A stretch of 64,000 nt of DNA, taken from NCBI GenBank assembly GCA_035578175.1, contig JAQMRL010000006.1, positions 63,094,501 to 63,158,500 of the forward strand. The letters are read 5' to 3'. The stretch is from Catonia carolina. Lineage: Eukaryota; Arthropoda; Insecta; Hemiptera; Achilidae. The position numbers and the translations under genes are program-made. The notes beneath the pieces were generated by a model. The model worked only from the letters and a program-made list of their open reading frames with translations. It did no database searches and was not told the origin of the DNA. This document shows positions 18,701 through 33,700 of this stretch, piece after piece. Within the stretch, counting starts at the first letter, position 1. The number at the start of each line of letters is the position of its first letter.

Positions 18701-21700
18701 TTTGAAGAGCTTTATCTAAAAAAAAAAAAAACATTACGAATATTTTTGAACACTACACTAAATTAAAGCCTGTTCTTTTCTGCATTGATTGGTTTAATTT
18801 AGATTGTATTATTTAGAAATTAATCAGCGACACCTCCAGCAATTTTCGCAAAAAAGTACACAGTTTTAGCCGGTTTTCCGTAAATGTGGTTTTTATACGT
18901 CCGTTACTCCATCCCGGCTTTTCATAAAAATCAGCATTTAAGTATGTTGGAGATCGAAGTTTTTTCTATAATATGAAAACTTTAAAACTTAAATCTCATG
19001 TTATGTTTTAATATGCCGGGCATTTTTTAAAAAAGTGCTTTTTTGGCTCCACATAAAGGTAGGAAAATGATTTTTGGACTGAACCATATATTTTCACAAC
19101 AGTATTATGTCAAGCAAAGCGTTTATTTTTTTTAATAAAACCATCGTTAAATAATTCAAAATGAGCTACATTGCAGCAGGAAAAACACAGAAGTTAGTTT
19201 TTCTAAACAACTATACTCGGAGTGGATACCGCTATAGAGCTCAGTTTCCTCTCAAGAAGTTTAGAGGCTAATAGAATTTTCTCTTAACAAAAAAATCGAT
19301 TTCTAACTACAAATGCAAAATATGATACATGGCACAATACTGCTATAAAAATGCATGGTTCACTCCAAAAATCATTTCCCTATCTTTACGTAAAGTCAAA
19401 ATACAAATTTTTTTTAAAAAAGTGGACGGCATTTTAAAATAGAACATCAGACTTCTATTTTAAAATGTTCATATAGAGTCAACTCTGATCTTCAACGTAC
19501 TTAAACGCCGTTCTTTTATGAAAAGCCTGGACGGAGTAACGGACGTTTAAAAATCACATTAACGGAAAACTGGCTAAAAACTGAGTGTTTTTTTTTGTGT
19601 AAATTGCTGGAGGTATGTCCGATTAATTTCTAAATAAAACAATATAAATCAAACCAATCAATGCAGGAAAGAACAGGCTTTAATTTAGTGTAGTGTTCAA
19701 AAATATTCGTAATGTCTTTTTTTTGAGATAAAGCTCTTCAAACGAGTGCGGGCAGGTGAAGGCATGCCTCTAAGCGCATACATTGAGGCATGTGTTGAAA
19801 GCGCACGAGTGTGGACATAGCTGAGTGTGGGAAGCGAGCTCAAACCAGGCAAATACATTTATATATGTAACTATACATTACAATACTAACCTTAACTTGT
19901 TCAACAGTTGTGCTTGTATAAGGTGGCATAGGAACTATAATAAATCTAACCAACGGAGGATCACAACTTGGCTGTTTGCATCTTAAAGGTCCTGGTTCAC
20001 CAGATGAATTCAACACCAAATACTTTTCCTGTAAACACAGAATTATGATTTGAACAATTACCATAAAATTGAAGGTATTTTAAATCCTAACAAACTTTTC
20101 TTTAACCGGGGAGCAGTTGCGCCATTTAAAATTATGTTATCGGTCGCACCTACACGTTTTATAAAAGACATTAATATTTGTTATAAAAAGCAAAATAATT
20201 ATCTGAACCTACTTGATTTTGTAAAGAACATTTAATTATTATTAATAACTTACACAATACAGTGTAATACGAGGACAGTCCAGAAAGTCTGTCACGTTTT
20301 GATATAAAAAAACAACTAAGTAGAAGAAAAAAAATTTATTATATACATTTGAAAGTGCAACTAAAATGCAATTTTTCTACATAATCACCAAACAAATTAA
20401 GACACTTATCATAGCGGTGAACTAATTTTTAAATGCCGGCGTCATAAAAGTCTACCGCCTGTGATTTTAACCAGTTAGTCACACCCTCCTGCCGCTCCGT
20501 GTCGTTGTCAAAGCGCTGCGTCGCAAGCCATGCTTCACCCAAGTCTCGTCTCCTGTAACGATTCGATCGAGTAGTGAGTCACCATCTTCCTCGTAAGCGT
20601 GCAAAAATGACAACGAAGCAGCCAAACGATGATTTTTGTGGGTTTCTGTTAGGATTTTGGGCAACCATCTTGCACAAAATTTGTGATAACCTAATTTTTC
20701 TGTAACAATTTCATGCAATAAACTTTTTGAAATTTGTGGGAAAAAAAGCGATAGCTCTCTTATGGTGAATCGACGGTCTTCTCTAATCTTCTCATTGACT
20801 TTATTCACAATGTCATCAGTCACGAGGCTTGGCCATCCACTTCGTTCTTCCTCGTAAACATTAGTTCAGCCATTTTAGAACTGAATGCACAAACGCCGTA
20901 CTCCACTTTCAGTGTAAACATCGTTCCCATAAACTTCATAGATTTGGCAATAAATCTCAATTGGTTTATTGTTTTTAGCCAACAAAAACCGTATTACCGA
21001 CCGTACTTCACAATTGGTGGGAATTTTAATTGCGGCACACATTTTAAATTGTTGTTGATAAACAACGAAGAGCGACACAGACCTCTCGCTAGCACGGCTG
21101 GATAGCCACTGAACGGAGAAACGCCGCGACACCAAAATGGCCGCGATAGCTCCGCCTCTAGCGGCTACAACGCAAAACGTGACAAGACTTTCTGGACTGC
21201 CCTCGTACTTATTTTTATTGTCACTAACATTACACTTTTCCAGTTCAAAAATAAATCCTGATAATGCATGCTGCAGCTTGAAATTAATTCTATTTCATAA
21301 TAGATTTTTACAATAAATTTTACTAACCTTTTTAAGCTGTTTTTTCATTTTTGTGCGATTTTCTTAAAATGGCTTCAACAGTTTTGTTTAAAGTCGCCTC
21401 ATTTACTACATTTTTTATGCTCTACAACATAGGGTAGGCGCCATGTCTGCTGAAATTCTTGGGGAGGCTGTTCTCTTGTAGAAAAAAATGTTTTTTAGGT
21501 TACGACCTTAATATGCATTTTAGGGCAAAAGTGTACATAAAAGTTGTAGACAATTTAAAAATCTACAACTTTTAATTCAAACATTTCTTTGAAAAATGCT
21601 TAGTAATTTGTGATTTTCTGATTTTTTAAAATATGTAATAAAAATGGATTTTTTTAAGATTTTAGTCTCAGTAAGCAGTTAAGACAAAAAAATATATAAT

Positions 21701-24700
21701 CAAATTTATAGAAAATTAAAAGATCTACAACTTTCATTTTAAGCATTTTTCTCTAAAGAGCCTAGTTTAGCATGAAAGTGATTTTCCGTATTACGCCAAA
21801 TTAAGGTTGATTTTCATTCTGCATCATTCACTCGTGATTAAAATAAGGTTATGTTTTTCTTTATATCTAATGTTTTATTACTAATGTTAGGTTTTTTCAT
21901 TGGCAACAGAAAAAGTCATTTGAGTGTTCACACCAGATTTTTTATCATAATAATTGGTAAGTATAATTATTTAAGGAATTGATTTGCGAATTACTCATAT
22001 TGCCCGGATTGCCTTAGCTCCCATTTAGTTCGGATAAACAACGTTGTACTGTATTAGAAAAATAATTGTTGATACATACTTACTTCTGGTAACAATTTTT
22101 GAGCTTTTAAACAATCGATAACCCAATCGACTGACACAACCCACAATCTACTAGCAATGCCTTTTAAAAATTTAAAGGTGTGAGGAGCTCGATTGCCCTT
22201 GACTGGTCTTATTATAACATGCGTCGTCATTCCATCTACAATATCGTTTGTGATATCGGCACTGACACGAAACGCTAAAACTTTTAACTCTTTCAATTGC
22301 GTATCAGTTAACCGTGAGCATACAAACGAAATGTTGCTGTTCCTTTTTGTCATATCAAAACTGTTTATTTCATCTTCGTTTGTAATGACTTCGTCGTTTA
22401 TTTCTATAGCCATAATATCATTAATATGTTTATTATTTTCTTCGATAGGTTGGTTATTAGTCGATTTATTTTTATTTATTGAAATTATATTATCGGTAAT
22501 CGTTTGATCAATTGACGATGGTGTTACATCGCTAACTATATGATTGATAAATGTTTTCGCTATATGCGAATCAGTTAACGAAGATGGTATCTCATTTGTT
22601 TCCGAATCTGTATTAATTACATGATCTACACTGTTCTGTAGATTTGACAATTGAGACTGTCGAACTCTGAAAAAAAACAATAGTAAAAATTAACATAAAT
22701 TTATATTTCTTTCTCTTGCTCTGTTGAATATAAAACAAGGGAAGGAAAGTATTGTGGTGGCAATTTTTAAAATCGTCATCTATCATTTTCCTCACACACA
22801 GATGTCAGAAACATTCCAAACTACAAGAGGTATCAACAAACAGTATTCAGAGTCGTAATCTACATGAAAAGTTAGTGAGCCTGGATTGCGTAAGAAATTC
22901 CGGAAGTCAAGAAATCAAGTCAAATTTGGAAACAAAAATAGTGTCATTTAATTCCTCTTAAAAAGTACATACAAAAATCATTAATGGTTTTTGCCATAGG
23001 TCAAAGGTATGCCTTTTCAGGAAAAGCCACCAGCCATGAGATGCATAGTCTCATGAAAGGGATTTTTTTATGTTGATTTTTACAAATCAAGTTTTCACCC
23101 GAAATACTTGTGTTCAGGCCCCCTGATCCCAAAAAATCAAGTTTTCAGTGACTGGTTTGTGTATGAATGTGAACAAAATATCTTACCAAGTTGAAACTGG
23201 AAACTTAAGTTAGGTACTACAACAGAAACAGTTTAATCAAAATGTAATAAAGCGTACAACTTTTATTTAGAACAAAATTTGATATATTGGACAATTCCCT
23301 ACATAAATTAAAGAAAATAAATTTTAGATGGACAACGTTTAAAAAATGTTAAACTATGCCAAATATTATAAACCCTTTATAAGGCAGCTCTCCCGTTGAG
23401 GATCAAATAACAGAAATAAAGGAGATAATAGAAGGTGTAAAGAGGACTTACTTGAGGGAGGGGAAAATGGAGAGAAAGACATGGATGACGCAGGAAATAT
23501 TGGATCTGATGGAGCTAAGAAGGATAAATAAGGGAAATTCTTTGGAATACAATAGAATAAACAAGGTCATCAGAAGAGAAATCAGAAAGGCAAAGGAAAA
23601 TGAACACAAGGAAAAGTGCCAGGAAATAGAAGGATATCAAAGCAAATATGATGATTTTAATGTACACCGGAAGGTCAGAGAAGTAACAGGGCAAGGAAGA
23701 AGAAACATTCATGGGAAACTTCTAAATCAGAAAAGTGAAATCATGGTGGATATTGCAGAGAAGAAAAATACTTGGATAACGTACCTTGAAAAGCTGTTTG
23801 AAGATGATAGGAGGCATTCAATGGGACAGATAAATGGAGGAAGTGGGCCAACCATCTTACTATCAGAGGTACAAGCAGCAATTAATGGAATGAAAGAAGG
23901 CAAAGCAGCAGGGCCAGACAACATTCATGTAGAGTTTGTCAAACTTTTGAATGAAAAAGGACTACAGAAGATCACAAACCTCTTCAACAAGATCTACTCT
24001 TCGGGCAATATACCACGTGACTGGTTGGTCTCGGAATTCATTGCTCTTCCTAAAAAGCCTGGAGCCAAACAATGCGAAGATCACCGCACCATTAGTCTCA
24101 TGAGCCATCTTTTAAAAGTTTTCCTCAAAATAATTCATAAGAGAATTTACAAGAGATGTGAAGAGCAAATATCTCGGAATCAGTTTGGTTTTGTCAATGC
24201 AGTTGGAACCAGAGAAGCGTTATTTGCTGTGCAAGTCTTGGTCCAGAGATGCAGAGATGTAAACTGTGATGTTTATTGCTGCCTAATTGATTACCAGAAG
24301 GCTTTCGACCGTGTACAACATGAAAAAATGGTTGAAATAATGAGACAAACTGGTATTGATGAAAAGGACATGAGAATAATCACAAACTTGTACTTGGGCC
24401 AAACAGCAAAAATGAGGGTAGATGGCGAAACAACAGATGAGATAAGAATAAGAAGAGGAGTCCGACAGGGATGTGTCTTGTCGCCATTGCTGTTCAACTG
24501 CTATTCGGAACAGATCTTTAGAGAGGCATTGGATGAAGAGGAGCATGGAATACCAATTCAAGGTGAGAGAATCAACAATATAAGGTATGCGGATGACACC
24601 ATAGTACTTGCCGATAGTGAAGCAGGTCTACAGCATCTAGTGAGCAAAATAGCCACAGTAAGTTGCAAATATGGCCGTGATATCAACAGTAAGAAAACGA

Positions 24701-27700
24701 AGCTCATGTTGATCTCCAAGCACAGAAACGACAATGCCAAAATTTTCGTCAATAACCAGCAATTAGAACGTGTGGAACACACAATGTACCTGGGAACAAT
24801 GATAAATGAAAATTGGGACATGGCACAGGAGATTAAATATCGCATAGCAAGGGCAACAGCTGCTTTCAATAAAATGAACAGAGTTTTCAGGAGCCATGAT
24901 CTTACCATTGAAACAAAAATCAGACTTTTGAGGTGCTACATCTTCTCGATTTTGCTGTATGGAGCAGAGGCATGGACATTGAACAAGAGTATGATTAAAT
25001 GTATAGAAGCCTTTGAATTGTGGTTGTACCGGAGAATGCTTAAAATATCATGGACAGAGCATGTAACAAATGAAGAAGCTCCGAGACGAATGAAGAAATC
25101 CAGAGAATTATTGACCACCATCAAGATCCGTAAACTTCAGTATTTGGGACACGTCATGCGGAATGAGTCCAGATACTCTTTGATACAGCTCATTGTGCAA
25201 GGGAAAATAGATGGAAGGAGAGGACCAGGAAGAAGAAGAATATCCTGGCTACACAACCTCAGGGAATGGACCGGAAAGACATCTGCTGAACTTTTCCGTA
25301 TTGCTGTCAGCAAAGTGAAAATTGCCATGCTGGTCGCCAATATCCGAAACGGATAGCGCACTAAAAGAAGAAGATAAGGCAGTACTAAAGGGAAAAATAT
25401 GTTGTAAAATGTTAAATTTTGCTTTACCTGGATTTGAATAATGTATTTCTAGTACCAGAAAAGTAAGATATTTATTTGTTTTGATGTTAAGCCCTGGTAA
25501 GTATACTTACCAAGGAACATTTATTGAAATAGGAATCACATAATGTTTAGTGGTAAGAATGCTTTTTTTCTAAGCACTGTACAAAAGTAACAACAAAACA
25601 AAACCAGCGTACGCTGGTATGAATCCTTACCAAATTCGAGCAACTCACGAAGCAAATCATCGCTGCACGCTAATTTCAAAATGTGGGTAGCCTACTAACC
25701 AGAGAAAATCTATAAACCATAAAATGCCAATAAGGTTCAACTGAACAGCTTATTCTTAAATAAAATCGACCTTATTGCCAGAGGTAAGTATACTAACAAA
25801 AGACCTATAAAGGGTTAACCCATATTTTCCCATTGTTAAGATATAGGATGTTTCTTTAAAAAAGCAAAATGATGGGCAAAGGGAAATTATAGCGCAATAG
25901 GGCATAACCTCACATGAACTTTTACGTTTATTTTCATGTTCAGAACCAGTCCCCGATGTTTGACACCCATCCTGGACCACCCTCAATACTCATTTCTAAT
26001 AAAATTAGAGATTGCACACAAAATTAAATTAACTTAACTCATTGTAATAAAATCGAAACAATGTTCTGAAGATAGCTGCCAATTAAGTGAATAGACCATA
26101 CTATTTTTCAGCATTGATGAGCTCTGTATGTACACATTGCCCCCTACCCACTTCATAGCTAGCCAATGACTTGCCAGAAATGTTGCCAATACTTGCTGTG
26201 TTATATATTTTGTCAGCTATTTTATTGGTCTTTCAATAACAATTGTAACCTATGAACATAAAACCAGTTGATTATATAATAGAGTATTGCATTTTAATGT
26301 GCTGTATAATCGACATGTTCAGTATAAGATCCAAGACGTGAGTGAACTACTATGGCTCTTACACATATGCGCTTATTGTTTGTCAGGCTGACACATTCGT
26401 ACAATCTGAGAATCCAGGTAAACATTGTGATTGCTCTAAACGCGTGGAACAGCAGAGCTAATCATCGGTGAAAATCATTATTAAGTTTATTCATCCTACC
26501 TCAGATAATGAACAGTTTCAACTTGAACTAAAAGTAAAATTAAATGAAAACTCTTAAAACAAAAAAAAATTAACATTAGTTTACCCTAAGTCCATCCTCA
26601 TATTTGTCAAAATCGGTGGTGTGGGTAAAACATTATCATCATCATCTTCTTCATCTGAGGCTTCAATTATATCCACTAGAGTACCGGAAACTGCAGGAGT
26701 TTCTTCAGAAAGTCTATTCTGTAAATTTGTAAAATTAGGTACATTACAACTACAAAGAGAAAAAATATTATATGTTAAGGATGTGTCAATTCCAAATGTC
26801 AATTCTTGAATACTGATTCTCTAGTTTTCGAACTGTGGCAAAAGATATTCTCAAGCAAATGAAGTATTAAATTATTTGCACTTGATCGGCCAGTTCCAGG
26901 GTTACAAAAAAAAGTTTTGTTTTATCACATGGTCAGCCAATTACATGACTGGATGATTTACGAACAGAAGTAATAGAGGTGTAAAAAAAACTAGTTAGAG
27001 TTATCTCCTCTGAGAATAAAGAATTTCATTATACAACCAGACCCTGTGGTGAATAACGTGAAGGTGTCAATTGCACGGTGGAAAGTACGAGGATATTGAA
27101 AAGTAATGTCTCCATCGCTATAACTATATTAGTAATGGATATATTGTTTACATACAAGAGTGAAATGGTAGATTAAACTGTCCCCTACTCACCAGTATAA
27201 TCACTTTTCCACATAATCATTGTTAGTAGCTACACATTTACGCCAACGTACTATACTTTGGAAAGTCTGTCACGAAAGAAGTCTGAAGTTTTCATACAGC
27301 AGCATTTCCTCACCTCCACATCCGAAGAGAAACACCATGCCCTTCAGATTTTCCTTAAGGTTCAGAAAGAGGAAAAGTCACAGGGCGCAAGATCTGGGTA
27401 TAAGGTGGATGAGGTAAAACGTCTTGAAACACAAGCTTCTCTAGTGCTGTACGTGTTTTCAGACTTGTGTAAGGACAAGCGTTGTCATGATGCAGAATTG
27501 GTTCTTTCTCAAGACGAACTCTACACAGCCATAATTTTAGAATTGATAGGGAAGTGACAAACTGTTCGGAGTTGACAGTACAGCCAAGTTTTAAAAACTC
27601 CATATGAATGATACCATAACATTCCCAGAAAATGGTAATCATGACTTTCCCGACAGATGGCATTGTTTAGAATTTTTTCGGTTGCGGTTGTGAATCGCCG

Positions 27701-30700
27701 CTACGGTGACTTGTTTACCAAGAGTTCCAGTACATGACTAACCACTTTTGAGACAGTTTGGCCCTTCATTAAAATAGTTATAACGATGGAGGCATTACTT
27801 TTCAATACACACTCATAGATGCTTTTCAGAGGACCTGACAAGGTGACAAGCATACTTTTCCACTTGGTGAGAAATGCAATGGTAAACCACCTCACTCCTC
27901 ATTTTACTTAGAAGCAAGTAGAGGTTCAAACCACCTTTTCAGCAGATGACCTAAACAACAAAATTAATTTACAACAAAATTTATTCAAAAATAAATTTTA
28001 CTTACATCTTTTTGTTGTGCACCAAATACTTCATCAGTATTAGTAGAATTTGATTGAACATTAGATGTATTCTCTTTATTTAAAAACGAATTAATTACTC
28101 CATCGTTTTTAAATGTTTTAATTTTATTTAAAAATCCTTTGGAAGCGTTTGAACATACCGGTTCTGAATTCTCAATTTCATTGACCGAAACATCATTTTT
28201 ATTATTTTCAGTTATTGTTTTGTTAACCGATTTATCAAACATTGCAAAATTATTCTGAGTTTTCACATTTTCATTCGTAATAACTGATAAGTTGCTATTA
28301 TTTTTTGACGACTTATCCAATTTCTGTTCTTGTAAACGATTTTTACTAAATGGTGTTTTAAAATTAATAGTTTCTCTTTGGCAAAATTTTATTTTATCTT
28401 TATTTTGAATATTCTGATTTATGATAGTGGCGGCATCATTACTATCATCATCATTATCATCTTCAATCAATTGAACATTATTCTTCATAGTAGGGCTAGT
28501 ATGTTTATTTAGCGATGTTGAAAGCTCATTACATACAGGCATTTGCGAAATTGATTTCATCTCCTCCAATTCACGATCTTTATTTAAATTTAAATCGTTT
28601 TCATAATCAAATATATCAACATCCATCATCGACTCGTCAGTCATTGTTAATTTACGAGTACAATCCAAATAATTTTTCATCGGAGATGTTTGTACTGAAA
28701 CACTAACTAGACAACGTTTCTTTGTTGGCGGTGAAGTTGCTTCTTTTTCTATGAACACATTTTCACTTCCGATTCCAATATCAGTAAAATTTTCAGCACG
28801 ATGAGAACTGTGACAAAGAAAAAAGTCTGATCAGAAAAACTCACGCAACTTTCTGTTGCCAATGCAAATAATGAACAATATAACCTAACATTAGTAATAA
28901 AATAAAAAAACTAACCTAATTTTAATCATGAGTGAATGATGCAAAATGAAAACCAACCTTAGTTTGGCTAAATAAAGCGGAAAACTCTTCACTCTTTCAC
29001 ACTAAGCTCTGAAGAGAAAAATGCTTAAAATAAAAATTGTAGATTTTTTAATTTTCTATAAATTTTCTTACATAAACTTTTGTCGTAAAATACATACTAC
29101 TGCCGAAATCTTTAAAAATCAATTTTTTACAGATTTTCACATTTTTTACAGATTTACAGAATGATTTTTTAACAGATTTGATCACAAAGAAATGTTTAAA
29201 ATAAAAGTTTAAGGTTTTTAAATTTTCTACAACGTTGATTATATAGGCTACACTTTTGCTTTTAATTGCATAATTAGGCTGCAATCTTAAAAAAAACATT
29301 TTTTTCTATGAAAGCACAGCCTCCCCAAGAATTTTGGCAGATATGGTGCCTACCCTATCTTGTAGAGCATAAAAAAGTAGCGATTTTTTTAAAAAAAATC
29401 ACCATAGAAGCTGTTTTTGAGAAAAATCGCAAAAAAGTGAAAAATGACACGAATAAACTATTTCTTCCTGGTTGACCGACTTTGATAAAAATGTTTCTGT
29501 CCTGTCCTTTAGTAGTACTTAAGTTTCAACTTAGTACAAAGTTCCGTGTATGGGAAATTAAATATCTTCAGATATTTTGTTCACACACACACGCGTGCGC
29601 GCAAACCAATTGCAAAAAAACATGTTTTTCGGGTTCAGAGGGGCTGAAAATGTGTATATCCGGTGAAAACTCTATTTTGAAAAATCGACATGGAAAAATA
29701 CTTTCCTTCCTATAATATTCATTACAGGTAAGTGAAAGTAAAAATATAAACATATAAAATTTAAGAGTTTGTCTAATAAAATTAAATAAACTAATTACTA
29801 GTTAATACTGATAGAATTGAAGAACAATACGGTCGTTACTATTTACACACCCCTTGTTTATTAAAACGTAACAGTAAGAATATAGATCATACATAATTAA
29901 AATTTACATGGTACAAACCATCTACGATGTAGAGTAAAAAGTTCCCGGAATTGGTTAATAAAAATTTATTGAAAGTATGTGTAACATTTTTACCTAATTT
30001 TCCTGCAAAATAGTCTTGTCCTGCGTATACACACTTATTCCACCATTCATAAAATTGATGGAAAACAGTGGAAAAGTATGCTTTTCAGCATGCCAGGTCC
30101 TCCGAGAAGCATCTACTTTCCACCCTGAAAATGACACCTTCACTTCGTTCACCATAGGGTCTGGCTGTATAATGAAATTTATTACTCTCAGAGGAGATAA
30201 CTCTTGACTAATGTCTTTTACACCTCTACTTTTTCTGTTCTTAAATGATTCAGTCAAATAATTGCCTAACCATGTGATAAGAAACAGAACTACTTTTTGT
30301 AGCCCTGGAACTAGGAGATCGAGTACAAATAATTTAATACGCCACCTGTCTATTCTACCTGCATAGAGCGACATGCAAACTTTCCAAAGATCAAAGAGAT
30401 CATCAAATTTGTTTAAGATTTTATGTATGTTTTCTTAACACTTACTCAGTGATTTTTTAGTGTATGTCTTCCCTCCCTATCATTAAAGATTCAAACTGAT
30501 GTCAATAAAATTTCCGTTTTCAGTACTAATTGGTCTTATTTGTGTAGTCATAATCTGGCTTTCAACATGTAAGGTTCTTTGAAAAGTTGAATGCTTTAAA
30601 TTTAGTTTGACTTGAAGCACCGCAAGCAGAGTGGTTGCTATAGTTACTTGAGTCATGAGAATGTTTTTGGTTTTAACGAGGAGTAAAGGAGGGGAAATCA

Positions 30701-33700
30701 TTAATACGCATGTTTAACTGCTTTGGTATCAGTTCAGCCAACACAACAACGTACACTAAACCCACAGCACATACAGTACATCACAGAACCTATATTTATA
30801 GGTTACATTTATAGTTTAACTATAATATAACTGTTAATGTAAGCAGAAATGCTGATTTCTTGAAAATGTGGCCGAATTATTCACAGCGCTGAACGAAATC
30901 TAACATTCAGTGTAATAAAATGTTGTTAAGTATTGATGGTCTTCAGTAAATGCTCTTCAGTATTGATGGAAATGGAATAAAAGAAACAATCAGAAAAATA
31001 GAAAGAAGGATTCTTAGAACCTGCATAAACAAGAAACACATAGTTGACAACCAGCACAGACTTTTACCAAGAGAACAAATTTATAAAAAAATAGAACCAA
31101 TCACTGATGCAATGCGCAAAAAGAGAATTTTTTTCTTTGCACATATCCTCAGAACTCCAGAAAACCGATTATTAAGAAAAATTGTAGAAAAATTCATGTG
31201 TGCAAAAACAGAAGGAGCCACAATTCCCTGGCTTGAAGAAATCAAAAAAGACAGAACAGAACTAAATCTAACAATTGCTGATGTCAAAGATCGCACATTG
31301 GTTTACAAGGAAACAATTAAAGACAAAAACAAAATTTTATCAGTAAGAACAATTAATCGAAAGGAACAGGTTTGTTCAGATGAATTGAGAAAAGCAAGAT
31401 CCGACAGAATGAAAAAGTATTGGAAAGAAAGAAATGAAAAGGAAATAAACTACCAAAGAAAAAGAACTAACCAAAGAGACTAAAGTGATCCTTTGTGGTC
31501 ATAAAATTAAAAAAAAAAAATGTTAAAAATTAACATTTAAAAATCTTTAAAGTTAAAGATTAACAAAAATTCCTTTCTCTTTCTGTAACTCTTAACAAAG
31601 CCTTGAGCGAGTGGCTAATCACTGTGATATTTATCGTTCCACAATTCAAAATATAAAAAAGGAAGTTAAAGACAGTAAGGATGCTATTCTTCTTCGACAG
31701 TTTTTTTGAAATCAGGTGAAAAAAGGAAACAGTTTGGTAGATACTAGTGAGACTGATAGTGGAAACAAAGGTGATAGTATTAGTAAAGAAAGCGATTCAT
31801 TCCTTGACGATTTTGTTCCAATAGAATAAGGTAACTAGTAATTACAGTAAATCAAATGTGTTTCTAATCATGTAATTAAACTACAGTTTTTTTCTAATAA
31901 GGTTTATGAAGAAAACATTCTCTCTGCAATAAACCACAGCTTACAAAATGTATGTACAGTTACTCGGCTCCCGAGTTTGCCTTTTGTTTTAGCAAGGGGT
32001 AAAGGGAGAAAGCATCAGTGCACATGCGCGATTACTTTGGTATCAGTTTGCCACCACAGCAACGTAAACTATACCCAGAGGACATACAGTATATCACGGA
32101 ACCTTTTATAGGTCAACTGTACGGATATCTATTTGTTACTGTAAACATAAATATTGGTTTTTTGAAAACATAGTCGGACTATTTATTCACAGTGCTGAAC
32201 GAACTCTAATATGCAATGTAATAAAATGCTGTGAAGTTGAAGCTAAAACAAAAATACCTTTCTGTGCTTCTTAACAAAAGGCATGAGTGAGCGGCTAACT
32301 TCTGTGATGTTTCTCTTTCGACAATTCGAAATATAAAGATAGTGAAGAAGATAATTCTTCATAAACAGTTTTTTGACACCAGGTAAAAAAAAAATTGTTA
32401 TACAGGGTGATTCACGAAGATATGCAGAAACATTGGGAGCCCATTGTACATGTAAAAATAATGAAAAAAGTTTATATAAACATGGGTCCGGAAATGCTTC
32501 GTTACCGAGTTACGGCTAGCGAAAGATTTCCCCCGGATTTCAGCTCACCAGGTGAAATGAGGTCTACCTGAAATTCTGGTAAGGTAGATTAAGGGGCGAA
32601 TTCAATAGTTTCTTATGGTTTTTGACCTGATAAACTGAATAAGACAGGTCCTAGAACTCTAAGTTAAATAGTTTTTGAGAAAAATAGTGTCAAATGCAAA
32701 AAAATGGAGTGAAAAAAATACATTTTTTCATCTTTATTTTTCCGGTTAATTTTACTTTGTACTGTTAAGAATAAAAATTCATTTTATCAAACATCTATTT
32801 GCTTTCTGTGTACTTTATTTACACCGGTTTGTTCAGAATAAAATTTTCTACATGTTCTATTCAAAAATTTTAACTGTTTCTTGGTAAAATAACAAAGTTA
32901 TTCTTGCCCAAAGATGAAAAAATGTGTTTTCACTCCATTTTTTGCATTTGTCACTGGTTTTCTTAAAAACTATTTAACTTACAGCTCTATGACCTGTTTT
33001 ATCCAATTTATCAGATCAAAACCCATGAAAAATGATTAAATTCGCCCCTTAATCATCTTACCAGAATTTCAGGAAGACCTCATTTCACCTGGTGAGCTGA
33101 AATCCGGGCGAAACTTTCGCTAGCCGTAATTCGGAAACGAAGCATTTCCGGACCCATGTTTATATAAACTTTTTTCATTATTTTTACATGTACAATGAGC
33201 TCCAAAAGTTTCTGCATATCTTCGTGAATCACCCTGTATCTTTTTTTTTTGGTTTAACATCCGACTGTTCAGCAATTACTGCTAATGCAGACGGTAAACA
33301 ATTATATCAATAAGACATGTGAAATATTATACCGGTTTAGAAAGAAAAGGTAAATTTTAGTTGAAAACTTTGTATGTCAAGAAAAATTTTAAAGGAAATG
33401 GGGTTGAAGTAGAAGTAGTGTTAAACAGAACAAAGTATATTAATTGAAAGGCAACATGTGGTTAACAAACGGTGCAATTTCACGGTAGTAAAATAGTGTC
33501 TCACTGTTGAGGTTGGCAGCACTGTCAGATTTTCTCTTCCTTCCTCACAGCCCATCCATACGGAAAAGGCATTCTTGTGACTCAAGTATCTATACTTTTA
33601 CATAAATCAATTACGAAATAAACAATAAATTAATACAAATTCTTACCTAGAAACACCTTTATTTCCATTGACCTTATCATTATTCGTTTTATCGCACCGG

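Noticed and set aside
25756..25986. LTR or DNA transposon on minus strand
   Set aside because: No paired ends or recognisable catalytic motif; left as unclassified.
26719..26749. Upstream acceptor for BRCA1 exon 5 at 26750
   Set aside because: Needs phase 2 from exon 4, which ends in phase 0; it would run into TAA at once.
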